Positions 1 to 8,650 of a DNA stretch of 64,000 nucleotides are shown one piece after another. The position numbers and the translations under genes are program-made. The stretch lies in the NCBI GenBank assembly GCA_001698425.1, contig MBRE01000055.1, forward strand, positions 59,547 to 123,546, read 5' to 3'. Numbering within the stretch: the first letter of the stretch is position 1; the number at the start of each line of letters is the position of its first letter. The notes below the pieces were generated by a model. It was not told where the DNA came from, ran no database searches, and saw nothing but the letters and a program-made list of their open reading frames with translations. The stretch comes from Oscillatoriales cyanobacterium USR001. Its GTDB lineage: Bacteria > Cyanobacteriota > Cyanobacteriia > Cyanobacteriales > Microcoleaceae.

Positions 1-542
1 ATTGATTGGTTATTAACGCGAATTTCGGCTCGAAAAGGTCGCGATTGCCAAACTACCTGTAACGCAGTAGCCGCATAAGCTAAAATTCCCCAACGACGCT
101 TTACTTCCTTCGTTAAGAGTTGCGTAATTTGCACGCTTAACCCCAAACTCGCTACATTAAAAAAATGCTTTCCATTCACCCAACCCAAATCAATCCGACG
201 AATTTTACCTGTGGCAATCACTTGACAAGCTTCGCGTAAAGATGTAGGAATTCCTAGAGTACGAGCTAAATCATTAGCAGTTCCCATCGGCAAAATTCCT
301 AATGGCAACTGACTGTCAATTAAACCTTCTATCGTTGCGTTAAGAGTCCCATCACCGCCGCCGATTATTACTAAATCTACTTGATTTTTGTAGCGCCGGA
401 TTGTATCAGATATCTGGTGGGAGTGATCTGTGGATTCTTCGATCAATTCAAACCCTAGTGCTTGCAATTCTACAGTAGCTTGAGAGAATAACTTTTTTCC
501 ACTTCTGGCGTGTTGATTGACTAAGATCAGGGCTTTTTTCAT
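1..542 (-). CDS. Diacylglycerol/lipid kinase, YegS type (partial, runs off left edge)
   Basis: Only the N-terminal ~180 residues lie in the window, read leftward from an ATG at 540-542. The diacylglycerol-kinase catalytic motif GGGDGTLNA sits at residues 61-69 and a second conserved motif GTANDLART at 87-95, both typical of the YegS/BmrU lipid kinase family, which phosphorylates diacylglycerol or related lipids at the membrane. The start is supported by the N-terminal KKALILVN strand that opens this fold. No signal peptide is seen. The in vivo substrate cannot be told from sequence. Confidence 0.85.
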   Translation of the reverse strand, partial: MKKALILVNQHARSGKKLFSQATVELQALGFELIEESTDHSHQISDTIRRYKNQVDLVIIGGGDGTLNATIEGLIDSQLPLGILPMGTANDLARTLGIPTSLREACQVIATGKIRRIDLGWVNGKHFFNVASLGLSVQITQLLTKEVKRRWGILAYAATALQVVWQSRPFRAEIRVNNQS

Positions 543-739
543 AAAAGTTAGGAGTTGGAGGTTAGACATCAAACAAAACTAAGAACTTTTTTCAGGTATA
601 ATTTATGAAGAAAATTCAGGGAAAGTCTGGCAAAGCCAGATTATGGTAGATATTCTAAATAACCTAACTACCATTGTCTACCTTATATGTGTTAGAGGCA
701 TCGTCAGACATAAACATTTTAGAAGTAACAATATATCCC

Positions 740-1684
740 ATGACAAAACCTCAGATTTCTGCCATCATCTGCACTCACAATCGAGACAGCTATTTGGGTG
801 CAGCCATCGACAGCTTACTAACACAAGAATTTGCCGACTTTGAAATATTAGTAGTAGATAATGGCTCTAGCGATCGCACCCGCTCTATTATAGAATCTCG
901 ACTCTCTCATCCCCACCTCAAATACATTTGGGAACCCACCATCGGCCTATCCGTAGCCCGCAATACAGGCGCTTCCACAGCAAAGGCAGAAATTTTAGCT
1001 TATCTTGATGACGATGCGATCGCCAGCCCCCAATGGCTTCGCATCCTCCACAGCGCCTATCAAAACAACCAAAAACTCGCGATCGCCGGCGGTAAAGTCA
1101 CCCTCCTCTGGCCAGAAAACCTTCAACCCCCAAAATGGCTATCCGACAACCTCGCCAGCAACCTGGGAGCCTACGACCTCGGCAATTCACCGATTAACAT
1201 CAACACACCAGGACTTACCCCTAGAGGCTTAAATTATTCAATTAGACGTAGCTTTTTGGAGCAAATAGGCGGCTTCGACACCAACTTGGGCAGAATCGGC
1301 AAAAAACTCCTTTCCAACGAAGAACTCCACGTCACAGAACAAGCCTTACAACAAGGATGGCAAATCGCCTACCTCCCCGAAGCCCTCGTCGCCCACAACG
1401 TCGCGCCAGAACGCATCAACACCACCTGGTTCCTAGAGCGCGGTTGGTGGCAAGGCATCAGCGAATGTCACTGTCAACAACTCAAAGGTAAAATTGGCAT
1501 CAGCCAACTATTGGAAGGAAGCGAACGATTGGCGCGAGGGGCCTACAAAACCCTCAAATACATCGCACAGCCAGCCCAACGCTTTGAAAACTTCGTTTAC
1601 GCCTACGGTCAAATTGGTTACTTGAGTACAGCAATCCACCATATCTTATTTCCACCAAAAATTACCGAGAAGCGCAGGTTATAG
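740..1684 (+). CDS. Family 2 glycosyltransferase
   Basis: A 314-residue GT-A fold glycosyltransferase. The N-terminus has the GT2 nucleotide-sugar strand SAIICTHNRD, then VVDNGSSD, and the acidic metal-binding motif LAYLDDDA near residue 95. No transmembrane segment is evident, so it is probably a soluble or peripheral enzyme adding a sugar to a polysaccharide or lipid carrier. I prefer the ATG at 740 (MTKPQISAII) over an in-frame upstream ATG at 674, because the 22-residue extension matches nothing in the family. It precedes another GT2 gene by 65 bp and is probably co-transcribed with it. Donor and acceptor are unknown. Confidence 0.85.
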   Translation: MTKPQISAIICTHNRDSYLGAAIDSLLTQEFADFEILVVDNGSSDRTRSIIESRLSHPHLKYIWEPTIGLSVARNTGASTAKAEILAYLDDDAIASPQWLRILHSAYQNNQKLAIAGGKVTLLWPENLQPPKWLSDNLASNLGAYDLGNSPININTPGLTPRGLNYSIRRSFLEQIGGFDTNLGRIGKKLLSNEELHVTEQALQQGWQIAYLPEALVAHNVAPERINTTWFLERGWWQGISECHCQQLKGKIGISQLLEGSERLARGAYKTLKYIAQPAQRFENFVYAYGQIGYLSTAIHHILFPPKITEKRRL

Positions 1685-1749
1685 GTAACAATTAAAGGGC
1701 TTATTTTTTGTGTCATCATTCTACAGCCTTCAGGTTCAAACACTCAACC

Positions 1750-2655
1750 ATGACCTCAACTTCATCCAAAATTCCGGTTTCCGTTCTCATCCCGGCCAAA
1801 GACGAAGAAGTTAATCTCCCTGCGTGTTTAGATAGTCTTAGCAGGGCAGATGAAATATTTGTGGTGGATTCCCAAAGTAGCGATCGCACCGTAGAAATCG
1901 CTAATAATTACGAAGTAAAAGTAGTACAATTCTACTTTAATCACCATTGGCCAAAAAAGAAAAATTGGTCCTTAGAAAATCTCCCTTTCCGCAACGAATG
2001 GGTATTAATTGTCGATTGCGACGAACGCATTCCCCCTGAACTTTGGGAAGAAATTGCCGAAGTTATCAAAGACCCCAACTTTGATGGCTACTATCTCAAT
2101 CGCAAAGTCTTATTTTTAGATACTTGGATTCGACATGGTGGCAAATATCCCGACTGGAATTTACGTTTATTTAAGCATAAAAAAGGCCGCTACGAAAATT
2201 TAGGAACTGAAACTGTTCCGAACACGGGGGATAATGAAGTCCACGAGCACGTTATTTTATCTGGTCAAGTTAGTTACTTAAAAAATGATATGCTGCATGA
2301 GGACTTTCGCAACTTATTTCACTGGATAGAACGGCATAATCGTTATTCTAATTGGGAAGCTCGCGTTTATTATAACCTACTTTCCGGTCAAGATGACAAC
2401 GGTACAATTGGTGCTAATTTATTTGGTGATGCCGTACAGCGCAAGCGATTTCTTAAAAAGGTGTGGGTGTGGCTACCCTGTAAACCAACTCTCAGATTTT
2501 TAATATTTTATGTTTTTCAATTGGGATTTTTAGATGGCAAAGCTGGTTATATTTACGCCAGATTATTGAGTCAATATGAATATCAAATTACTGCCAAATT
2601 ATATGAATTACGTTATTGCCAGGGCCAGTTAAACAAAAGTAAAAAAACAATTTAG
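1750..2655 (+). CDS. Family 2 glycosyltransferase (WaaE-like)
   Basis: A 301-residue GT2 enzyme starting VSVLIPAKDEE, with the acidic motif VDCDERIPPE near residue 82 and the LRLFKHKKGRYE block seen in WaaE/KdtX-like glycosyltransferases of surface glycan assembly. I chose the ATG at 1750; an earlier in-frame start at 1708 adds a short low-quality extension. The last 37 codons lie inside a 153-bp sequence that recurs at 16800-16952, where it forms a truncated remnant of this gene. The intact copy therefore marks the left border of the RiPP island. Substrate unknown. Confidence 0.85.
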   Translation: MTSTSSKIPVSVLIPAKDEEVNLPACLDSLSRADEIFVVDSQSSDRTVEIANNYEVKVVQFYFNHHWPKKKNWSLENLPFRNEWVLIVDCDERIPPELWEEIAEVIKDPNFDGYYLNRKVLFLDTWIRHGGKYPDWNLRLFKHKKGRYENLGTETVPNTGDNEVHEHVILSGQVSYLKNDMLHEDFRNLFHWIERHNRYSNWEARVYYNLLSGQDDNGTIGANLFGDAVQRKRFLKKVWVWLPCKPTLRFLIFYVFQLGFLDGKAGYIYARLLSQYEYQITAKLYELRYCQGQLNKSKKTI

Positions 2656-2697
2656 AACAGTATTATATAATACAATATATCTCTATAGCACGTCTAA
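2545..2697 (+). repeat. Left 153-bp direct repeat flanking the RiPP island
   Basis: The 3' end of the glycosyltransferase gene plus 42 bp of downstream DNA recurs at 16800-16952 without gaps; I count 5 mismatches in 153 positions. The repeat ends exactly before the 2-hydroxyacid dehydrogenase gene at the right copy. Everything between the copies belongs to the RiPP island. Confidence 0.95.
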
Positions 2698-2732
2698 TAT
2701 TAATTAAAAATTAAAATGCAAAATTAAAAATG

Positions 2733-2754
2733 AGGAATTAAATTTTTAATTCCT
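2733..2754. terminator. AT-rich hairpin between convergent genes
   Basis: A 10-bp perfect inverted repeat (AGGAATTAAA / TTTAATTCCT) with a 2-nt loop sits between the convergent glycosyltransferase and HlyD genes. It is AT-rich and could end transcription from either side, but it lacks a GC-rich stem. Confidence 0.35.
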
Positions 2755-2785
2755 AATTCCTGGGGGGCGAGGGTATTTTTGTACC

Positions 2786-4285
2786 TCAAACATCTGCAAT
2801 TAGCCGAATTTTCCTTAAAATAAAGGTTAAGACTGTTTCTTCTTTAGCAATGATATCTGCTGTGACTTCCATGCCTGTTTGCAGGGGATACTGTTGTTTT
2901 TCTCTCACAAGATATGTTTTTTCGGCTTCAATTTTTACCTGGTAATAACCAGTGGATTTGTCACCATTGGCAGGTGCGATCGCATCGGGAGAAATTTCTC
3001 TAACAGCGCCTTTGAGAGTGCCGTAATCGGGGTAGGGATAAGCTGAAATCCGCAGTTGCACTTTACCTTGCTGACAGCTTTCAACCTTCGCCTCTTGGCA
3101 AATTTGGACTTTGCTGATGTCTTGGGTAGCAACGCGGGTGACGATCGCGATGGGAGTGCGATCGGGGGCGATTTGCGCGATCGCATCTCCCAATCGTACT
3201 ACCTGGCCGGGATTTCGCAACTCCAGCTTTAACACAGTGCCGTTTACCGTTGCCCGGATCGCAGTTTGAGTTAAATCTGCTTCAATTTGTCGGATTTGGG
3301 AGCGATCGCGCTGCTGCTGCTTGCTAATTTCCACCCGCTGCTGAATTAGCGCTTCTCGTTCCCGATTAAGTGCTGCTAAGGTTGCTTCCCCAGTGGCTTT
3401 TTCCGCCGCCATCCGCTGCTGTGCGATCGCCACTTCTGCACTGCTGGGGTTGAGAGCAGTTTTTGTCCGCTGCAACCGCGCCGCCACCGCTTCCATAACT
3501 TGCTGCTGTCGCAAAATCGCTTGTTTTTGCGCTTCAATGGCTCCTTTCTGTGCCGCTACTGCCTGTGCTTGCTGCTCTACCGCTAATTTTGCCTCCTCAA
3601 ACTGATCCTGAGAAAGCGCCCCAGTTTCCGCGATCGGCTCGTAGCGATCGCGCTTCGATACCGCTGTCTTTAAAGCCGCCTCCACCGATTTTAAATTTGC
3701 CTCCCCTGACTTTAAATCTGCTTGAAATCTTTGCAATTCCTTCTGCTCCGATCTCAAATTGGCTTCAGCTTCCTCAACTTCTGCCACACTATTTTCCTGC
3801 CGATCTTCATGCTCCCGCTGACTGCGTTTCAATTCAGCCAAAGCTGAAGCAACTGTGCGATTCATGCGGTCAGTTTCCGCAATTTTTTGCCGTTCTAAAG
3901 CGAGGATTTGAGCATCAAATTGAGCAAATTGTCGCTGTAGTTGCTGAAGATTTCCCTGTAACTGCTTTTTCTCATTTTGCAGCCGCAAATCTTCCACAAT
4001 AGCAATGATATCCCCCTTGTTTACCCTTTGATTTTCTTTAACTTTAATACTTCCGATCGTCCCCTCGCTTGATGCTTGTACAATTCGGATTTCTCCTGTT
4101 GGTCTAACTGTGGCAGGTGCTCTCACTGTCACATTATATTTGAGTGTGGCTGCCAAAACCAAAGCAATCCCGACAGCGGTCGCTTGTAGCAATCCTCCTA
4201 GCACCATCCAAGGATTAATTGGAGGCAAAAATTCTTCGCTATAAACCGTAGGTAAAAAAGCTTCGTTTGAGTCGTTTAATTTCAT
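2786..4285 (-). CDS. HlyD-family periplasmic adaptor (membrane fusion protein) of the RiPP exporter
   Basis: A 499-residue adaptor that links an inner-membrane ABC exporter to the outer membrane. One transmembrane segment lies at about residues 26-48, a first biotinyl-lipoyl half at about 65-95 (VKENQRVNKGDIIAIVEDL), a long coiled-coil hairpin rich in Gln, Glu and Ala at 95-335, then the second lipoyl half (TVNGTVLKLELRNPGQVV) and a beta-barrel domain. It lies 148 bp downstream of the precursor peptide gene on the same strand and is probably expressed from the same Fur-box promoter. Its natural partner is the C39 ABC transporter at 6243-8387. This pairing is usual for Gram-negative bacteriocin-type export. 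Confidence 0.9.
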   Translation of the reverse strand: MKLNDSNEAFLPTVYSEEFLPPINPWMVLGGLLQATAVGIALVLAATLKYNVTVRAPATVRPTGEIRIVQASSEGTIGSIKVKENQRVNKGDIIAIVEDLRLQNEKKQLQGNLQQLQRQFAQFDAQILALERQKIAETDRMNRTVASALAELKRSQREHEDRQENSVAEVEEAEANLRSEQKELQRFQADLKSGEANLKSVEAALKTAVSKRDRYEPIAETGALSQDQFEEAKLAVEQQAQAVAAQKGAIEAQKQAILRQQQVMEAVAARLQRTKTALNPSSAEVAIAQQRMAAEKATGEATLAALNREREALIQQRVEISKQQQRDRSQIRQIEADLTQTAIRATVNGTVLKLELRNPGQVVRLGDAIAQIAPDRTPIAIVTRVATQDISKVQICQEAKVESCQQGKVQLRISAYPYPDYGTLKGAVREISPDAIAPANGDKSTGYYQVKIEAEKTYLVREKQQYPLQTGMEVTADIIAKEETVLTFILRKIRLIADV

Positions 4286-4433
4286 TAAAACCGGAATTAA
4301 TTCCTAAAATAATTGATTTTATTGCTAAGATTAATGACCCAGAAAAGATATCGCGAATACTTTCTGGATCTACTGTCTATCAATTACAGACTTTTGAGGA
4401 TATCCCGATTCAACTAGCCCTAAAAATCCCTAC

Positions 4434-4661
4434 TTATGCCAGCAGAGTTGAGCTTTCTTCTGCCACGCCATACCAGTGATGCCAAGGCATACTGCACTGG
4501 CTGCTACCGCAGGTACAACCTCCAGAAACAGAGGACATATCTTCATCGGTAAGTTCGATTAAACCGGCTGGATTTTCTGGCAGTTGTGCCTTTTCTTCAG
4601 CGCTTAAACTGTCCAGATAGTCTTCATCTTTCCAAGCGCGGATGATGTTTTCGTTCAACAT
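4434..4661 (-). CDS. Mersacidin/lichenicidin-type (class II) RiPP precursor peptide
   Basis: A 75-residue precursor. Leader residues 1-48 carry the class II pattern LSAEEKAQLPENPAG, then IELTDEDMSSVSGG, ending in a Gly-Gly site for a C39 peptidase. The 27-residue core starts CTCGSSQCS and holds Cys49, Cys51 and Cys56, Thr50, Ser53, Ser54, Ser57 and, near the C-terminus, Ser70, Ser71 and Thr72; PWHHWYG lies in the middle. I set the start at 4661 because AAGGA (4672-4676) lies 10 nt upstream and the leader homology begins there. An in-frame ATG at 4730 overlaps the Fur box and is unlikely. HlyD follows on the same strand. The core starts with Cys-Thr as in mersacidin but is otherwise unlike known lantibiotics I can recall. 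Confidence 0.82.
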   Translation of the reverse strand: MLNENIIRAWKDEDYLDSLSAEEKAQLPENPAGLIELTDEDMSSVSGGCTCGSSQCSMPWHHWYGVAEESSTLLA

Positions 4662-4729
4662 GATGCACCAGTCCTTATGGGTACAAGAATTTATAGAGAG
4701 GTTATTCCCTATAGGTTGATTATACTGCA

Positions 4730-4748
4730 TGGAATGATAATCATTATC
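4730..4748. promoter_or_regulatory. Fur box 1 (precursor-hlyD promoter)
   Basis: The 19 bases match 16 of 19 positions of the Fur consensus GATAATGATAATCATTATC. The site lies about 69 bp upstream of the precursor start codon. Iron-bound Fur would be expected to block transcription here. Confidence 0.8.
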
Positions 4749-4837
4749 ATACTATTGATTATTTTTTATTGATTTTATAGTTATTTTTATAATTACAGCT
4801 TATGATATTCCGATTTTAGCCGCGTATTGAAGAGCTT

Positions 4838-4954
4838 ATACCAATTCTTAAAGCTATGACTACAAATCTCTACCCCCCGGCTTCGCCGTCCCCCCTTGCC
4901 AAGGGGGGACTACAGGGGGGTCAAATCTGTAGCTGTAGATCGAGGAATTGGTAT
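4838..4954. repeat. MITE-like palindromic element inside the divergent promoter
   Basis: A 117-bp element with 10-bp terminal inverted repeats ATACCAATTC / GAATTGGTAT and internal CCCCCC / GGGGGG arms. It lies between Fur boxes 1 and 2. The same ACCAATTC terminus occurs at 63901 and 63982. It has no coding capacity. No clear target duplication was found. Confidence 0.6.
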
Positions 4955-4987
4955 TAGAACTGTAAGCGATCGCGATCGAACCTGGAT

Positions 4988-5006
4988 TATAATGATAATC
5001 ATTATC
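4988..5006. promoter_or_regulatory. Fur box 2 (flavoprotein promoter)
   Basis: The 19 bases match 18 of 19 positions of GATAATGATAATCATTATC, and the site ends 22 bp before the ATG of the flavoprotein at 5029. This is close enough to overlap the promoter or 5' leader. Confidence 0.87.
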
Positions 5007-5028
5007 ACAATCAAAACCAGAATTTTCT

Positions 5029-6246
5029 ATGGAAATCACCAGTGTTACGCCATCGCAAATCGATTTAGCGGTAGTCGGAGCGGGGCCTCACGCTTTAACC
5101 CTGGTTACTCATTTGCTGCAAAAATGCCAGAAGAAGCGGGGTAAATTTTGGGTTTTTGACCCCAGTGGTAGGTGGCTAACTCAGTGGCAGAGGCAGTTTG
5201 CGGCTTTGGAAATTCCACACTTGCGATCGCCTGCGGTTCACCATCCCGATCCCAATCCCTTTGAGTTGCGACGGTTTGCCGAATCTCGCCCTAACGAGTT
5301 GTTTGCGCCCTACGATTTGCCGGGAAGTCGGCTGTTTGAGGAATTTTGTGGCGATGTGGTTAAGAGATGGGAATTGGGCGATCGCGTCCTGACGGCAAAA
5401 ATAACTCGGATTGAACCGTTAGCAGGGAGTTTCCGGCTTTGGTTTGAGGATGGAGAAAGTGCAATTGCGCGTCGTGTGGCGATCGCCACAGGCGGCGGTA
5501 AACCCCAACTACCGGAGTGGACAAATCAAATTCAAACGCCCTATCCGCCAGACAAACTTTGCCATTCCCATCAAGTTGATTTGCGGGGATTAAAGTTACA
5601 GGGAGAAAGGATTTTAATCGTTGGAGGCGGTTTAACTAGCGGACATTTAGCAGTAGGCGCGATCGCGCGGAATGCCCAAGTAATATTAATGTCAAGACGA
5701 CAGTTACAAGAAAAATTATTTGATGCCGAACCGGGTTGGTTAGGGCCAAAATATCTCAAAGGTTTTGAAAATGAACCCGACTGGGAAAAGAAATGGGAGA
5801 TGATTCAACAAGCTCGCAACGGCGGCTCTATGACTCCTGAAATAATGGTACAATTACGTCGAATGTCGCGGGATTTGAGCATCGAATTTCACCCAGAATG
5901 TCACATTATTGAGGTAAAATGGGATAACAATCAATGGACTGTTTACTGTCAGGATGGAAACCAGCTATTCGTCGATCGAATTTGGTTAGCAACGGGAACA
6001 AAGTTAGATGTAACAGCCGAACCCTTGCTGACAGAAATTTTAGCGACTTATCCCATTAAAATAGTTAAAGGACTGCCCGTTTTAGACGAGTATTTGCGTT
6101 GGCCGGGATGCGAGTTATTTATCATGGGTGGTTTAGCCGCTTTGCAAGTAGGGCCTGTAGGTCGAAATCTTTCCGGTGCAAGGATGGCAAGTTCCCGCAT
6201 TGTACCAGCATTAATTAAGTCTAGGGTTGCAGTTTCATCTGTTTAA
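5029..6246 (+). CDS. FAD/NAD(P)-binding protein resembling N-hydroxylating monooxygenases
   Basis: A 405-residue two-dinucleotide-fold flavoprotein. The FAD Rossmann motif VVGAGPHAL lies at about residues 14-22, a PHLRSPAVHHPDPNPF segment near 65-80, the NADPH Rossmann motif VGGGLTSG near 198-205 and the ATGT motif (WLATGTKLD) near 325. This layout is shared with the SidA/PvdA/IucD lysine/ornithine N-hydroxylase superfamily and related siderophore-cluster flavoproteins, so an oxidative tailoring role is plausible; the substrate is unknown. A Fur box lies 22 bp upstream. No clear Shine-Dalgarno site is visible. Its stop codon overlaps that of the convergent transporter gene. Confidence 0.78.
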   Translation: MEITSVTPSQIDLAVVGAGPHALTLVTHLLQKCQKKRGKFWVFDPSGRWLTQWQRQFAALEIPHLRSPAVHHPDPNPFELRRFAESRPNELFAPYDLPGSRLFEEFCGDVVKRWELGDRVLTAKITRIEPLAGSFRLWFEDGESAIARRVAIATGGGKPQLPEWTNQIQTPYPPDKLCHSHQVDLRGLKLQGERILIVGGGLTSGHLAVGAIARNAQVILMSRRQLQEKLFDAEPGWLGPKYLKGFENEPDWEKKWEMIQQARNGGSMTPEIMVQLRRMSRDLSIEFHPECHIIEVKWDNNQWTVYCQDGNQLFVDRIWLATGTKLDVTAEPLLTEILATYPIKIVKGLPVLDEYLRWPGCELFIMGGLAALQVGPVGRNLSGARMASSRIVPALIKSRVAVSSV

Positions 6247-8387
6247 GGAGTCAAAAAGTCTAAATGTCCTCCAGATTTAGAGACTAAATCTGCAACAACT
6301 CCTTCGATTTTTACCTGTCCATTTTCCATGAATATAATCCAGTTAGCTCGATTAATCACTCTAGGGCGATGACTGATTAAAATCGTAGTTTTACCTTGGC
6401 GGTAAGATAGGAGCCCATCGAGAACTTCCGCTTCACTTATGGGGTCAAGATTGGCTGTAGATTCGTCTAAAATTAAGATCGGTGGGTCAGTAACAATTCC
6501 TAGCGCGATCGCTAACCTTTGTCGCTGGCCTCCCGAAAGATTTGCCCCTAATTCCCCTAAAATAGTTTGATATTTACTAGGAAGTTTACTGATAAATTCA
6601 TCCGCCCTAGCAATTTGACACGCCTTGACAATTTGCTCAAATCCCACACCAGGATTTCCCAATCGTAGATTATCAATAATTGGGCGAGTCCAAAAGTGCG
6701 ACTCTTGGGGAATAATGACAATTTGTTCCCGGATACAATCAAGAGAAAGGTCTAGTAAATTGTAATTGCCAATGCGAATATTACCAGACTGAGGCTGATA
6801 TAAACCTGCAATAATTTTGGCTAAGGTACTTTTCCCACAACCAGATTTACCAATTAAGGCAATAACTTGACCGCCGGGAATAGTTAGAGAAAAATTTTCT
6901 AAGAGTTCATTTCTGCCAGAATGATGAAAGTTGAGATTGCTGCAAATAATGTCAGCATTACTAGGAATCTTTACCGATGGTTTGGTATTTTTATCTTGAA
7001 TTTCAGGGGTTGAGTCAATGACTTCAACTACGCGATCGATCGCCGATCTCGCGAAGGTTAATTGATTGACAAAACCAATGAGACTGGCAATGAAAGTGAG
7101 GAAGTTTCTATTCATGGTACTCAAAGCTAACAATTGCCCAATACTCAATTCTTGACTAAAGACTAAATTACTGCCAAACCACAGTAAAGTTATCTCACCA
7201 GCTAAGGAGAAAAAGCCCGAAAAAGTGTTATTGACAATTGCCACTTGATTCATATTAAAAGTAATATTTGCTTGTCTCCCATAGCGCACTTGAAATTCCT
7301 CCCAAAATTGAGGTGCAGCATTTTTAGCTTTCAGGACGATCGCACCTTTAAAAGTTTCCACTAGCAAGGCTGTATTTTCGGCTGCTACAATTAATAAACT
7401 GCTGACATTTTGTTTAAGTCTAGGTAGTAAGATTAGAGTGGAAATTGTCATTAATAAGCCAATCACTAAAGCAACTGCTAGTAACTTTGGGCTGTAGGCT
7501 AACATTAAACTTAGGGAAATAGCAGCCACGAAAAATTGACTGGGAAGTAAGATAATTGCTTGAGAAATAATTTGATTAATTTGTTCAATATCTCGCAACC
7601 GACTGGCAATTTCACCGCTGCGGTGACATTCGTAGTATGCCATTGGTAAACCTAAGATAGTTCGGCAAAATTCTAAGATTAAATCTAACTGCAACCGCTG
7701 GGAAAAATGAGCAACTAAGTTTAGTTGTACGAATTTTAAACTGCTGTTAATTAAGTTCATTATTAAAACAGCAATAACTACAGCATTGAGTAATTTATTG
7801 TCTCCTCTTACTAGCACGTCATCGGTGAGAATTTGTAGTAGGAATGGAGATGCGAGAGCAAGTAAAGCTGAGACGAGATTCAGTAAGAGTGCTTCGGCGA
7901 GAATGTGGCGATAATTCCAGACTCGCAGTAAGAAACGGTGGAAGGTGCTAACGCGATCGCGATCGTCGATTTGTGCTAGAAATTCTGGGTGCGGTTCTAG
8001 CAGTAACATCACGCCATTTTGCCAACTTAATTGCAGTTCTTTTCTGGATAAATAGCGGATGCCAAAACCAGGATCGGCGATGACATAATTGCTGCCTTTG
8101 CGGCCGTATAAAATTACCCAGTGAGAGCCTTTCCAGTGAATTATTCCTGGTAACGGGACGACTTTTTTATCAATTATTTCTAAGGAAGCTTTTACGCCTC
8201 TGGCATTGAATCCAAGGGTTTTAGCGCCTTGTTTGAGATTGAGTAATGTGGTTCCTAAAGCACCAGTACCGGAGACTTCGCGGGTTTTACTGAGGGTAAA
8301 AATTCGACCGTAATATTTGGCAATGGCTGCTAGGCAAGCTGCGCCACAATCTTCTTCACTGTGTTGTAATATAACTGGGTATTTCAT
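6243..8387 (-). CDS. Peptidase-containing ABC transporter (C39 protease, LanT-type)
   Basis: A 714-residue bacteriocin-type exporter that cleaves the leader after Gly-Gly and moves the peptide across the inner membrane. The N-terminal C39 peptidase keeps catalytic Cys14 (QHSEEDCGAAC), a His in SHWVILYG near residue 88 and Asp in DPGFG. About six transmembrane helices span residues 165-430. The nucleotide-binding domain has Walker A GKSGCGKST, signature LSGGQRQRL and Walker B ILILDEST. It lies 263 bp downstream of LanM on the same strand, with repeats in the gap and no Fur box of its own, so it probably depends on the lanM promoter. Its partners are the precursor and HlyD. Confidence 0.93.
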   Translation of the reverse strand: MKYPVILQHSEEDCGAACLAAIAKYYGRIFTLSKTREVSGTGALGTTLLNLKQGAKTLGFNARGVKASLEIIDKKVVPLPGIIHWKGSHWVILYGRKGSNYVIADPGFGIRYLSRKELQLSWQNGVMLLLEPHPEFLAQIDDRDRVSTFHRFLLRVWNYRHILAEALLLNLVSALLALASPFLLQILTDDVLVRGDNKLLNAVVIAVLIMNLINSSLKFVQLNLVAHFSQRLQLDLILEFCRTILGLPMAYYECHRSGEIASRLRDIEQINQIISQAIILLPSQFFVAAISLSLMLAYSPKLLAVALVIGLLMTISTLILLPRLKQNVSSLLIVAAENTALLVETFKGAIVLKAKNAAPQFWEEFQVRYGRQANITFNMNQVAIVNNTFSGFFSLAGEITLLWFGSNLVFSQELSIGQLLALSTMNRNFLTFIASLIGFVNQLTFARSAIDRVVEVIDSTPEIQDKNTKPSVKIPSNADIICSNLNFHHSGRNELLENFSLTIPGGQVIALIGKSGCGKSTLAKIIAGLYQPQSGNIRIGNYNLLDLSLDCIREQIVIIPQESHFWTRPIIDNLRLGNPGVGFEQIVKACQIARADEFISKLPSKYQTILGELGANLSGGQRQRLAIALGIVTDPPILILDESTANLDPISEAEVLDGLLSYRQGKTTILISHRPRVINRANWIIFMENGQVKIEGVVADLVSKSGGHLDFLTP

Positions 8388-8515
8388 GGGATTTATCGGG
8401 AGAGTCGGGGGAGGGCGGGTTTATAAGTTTTTGGGCATCTTTTTAAGCTATTGGCGAACCCGCCCCTACAGGTTTTCGATCGTGTATTTCATTCGATAGG
8501 TAATTGGTACTTGTT

Positions 8516-8617
8516 ATATCATTTCCGTTTGATTCGGAATTGTATCATCATAATTTTTGTAGGGGCGGGTTCGCCAAGATATTTGATAAGAATTGACAAA
8601 TCCTATAAACCCGCCCC
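8516..8617. repeat. Dispersed 102-bp palindromic element, copy 1
   Basis: Nearly the same sequence occurs at 18495-18597. Both begin ATATCATTTCCGTTT and end CTATAAACCCGCCCC. The GGGGCGGGTTCGCC arm also pairs with an inverted copy at about 8453-8467 upstream. It fills most of the lanM-lanT gap and could form a strong hairpin there. Confidence 0.8.
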
Positions 8618-8650
8618 GGCCATATAATTCCGATGCAACCGGATTTGATA

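Noticed and set aside
4267..4479. Plus-strand frame of 70 codons between HlyD and the precursor
   Set aside because: It overlaps both minus-strand genes, has no recognised domain or ribosome binding site, and may be a relic at best.
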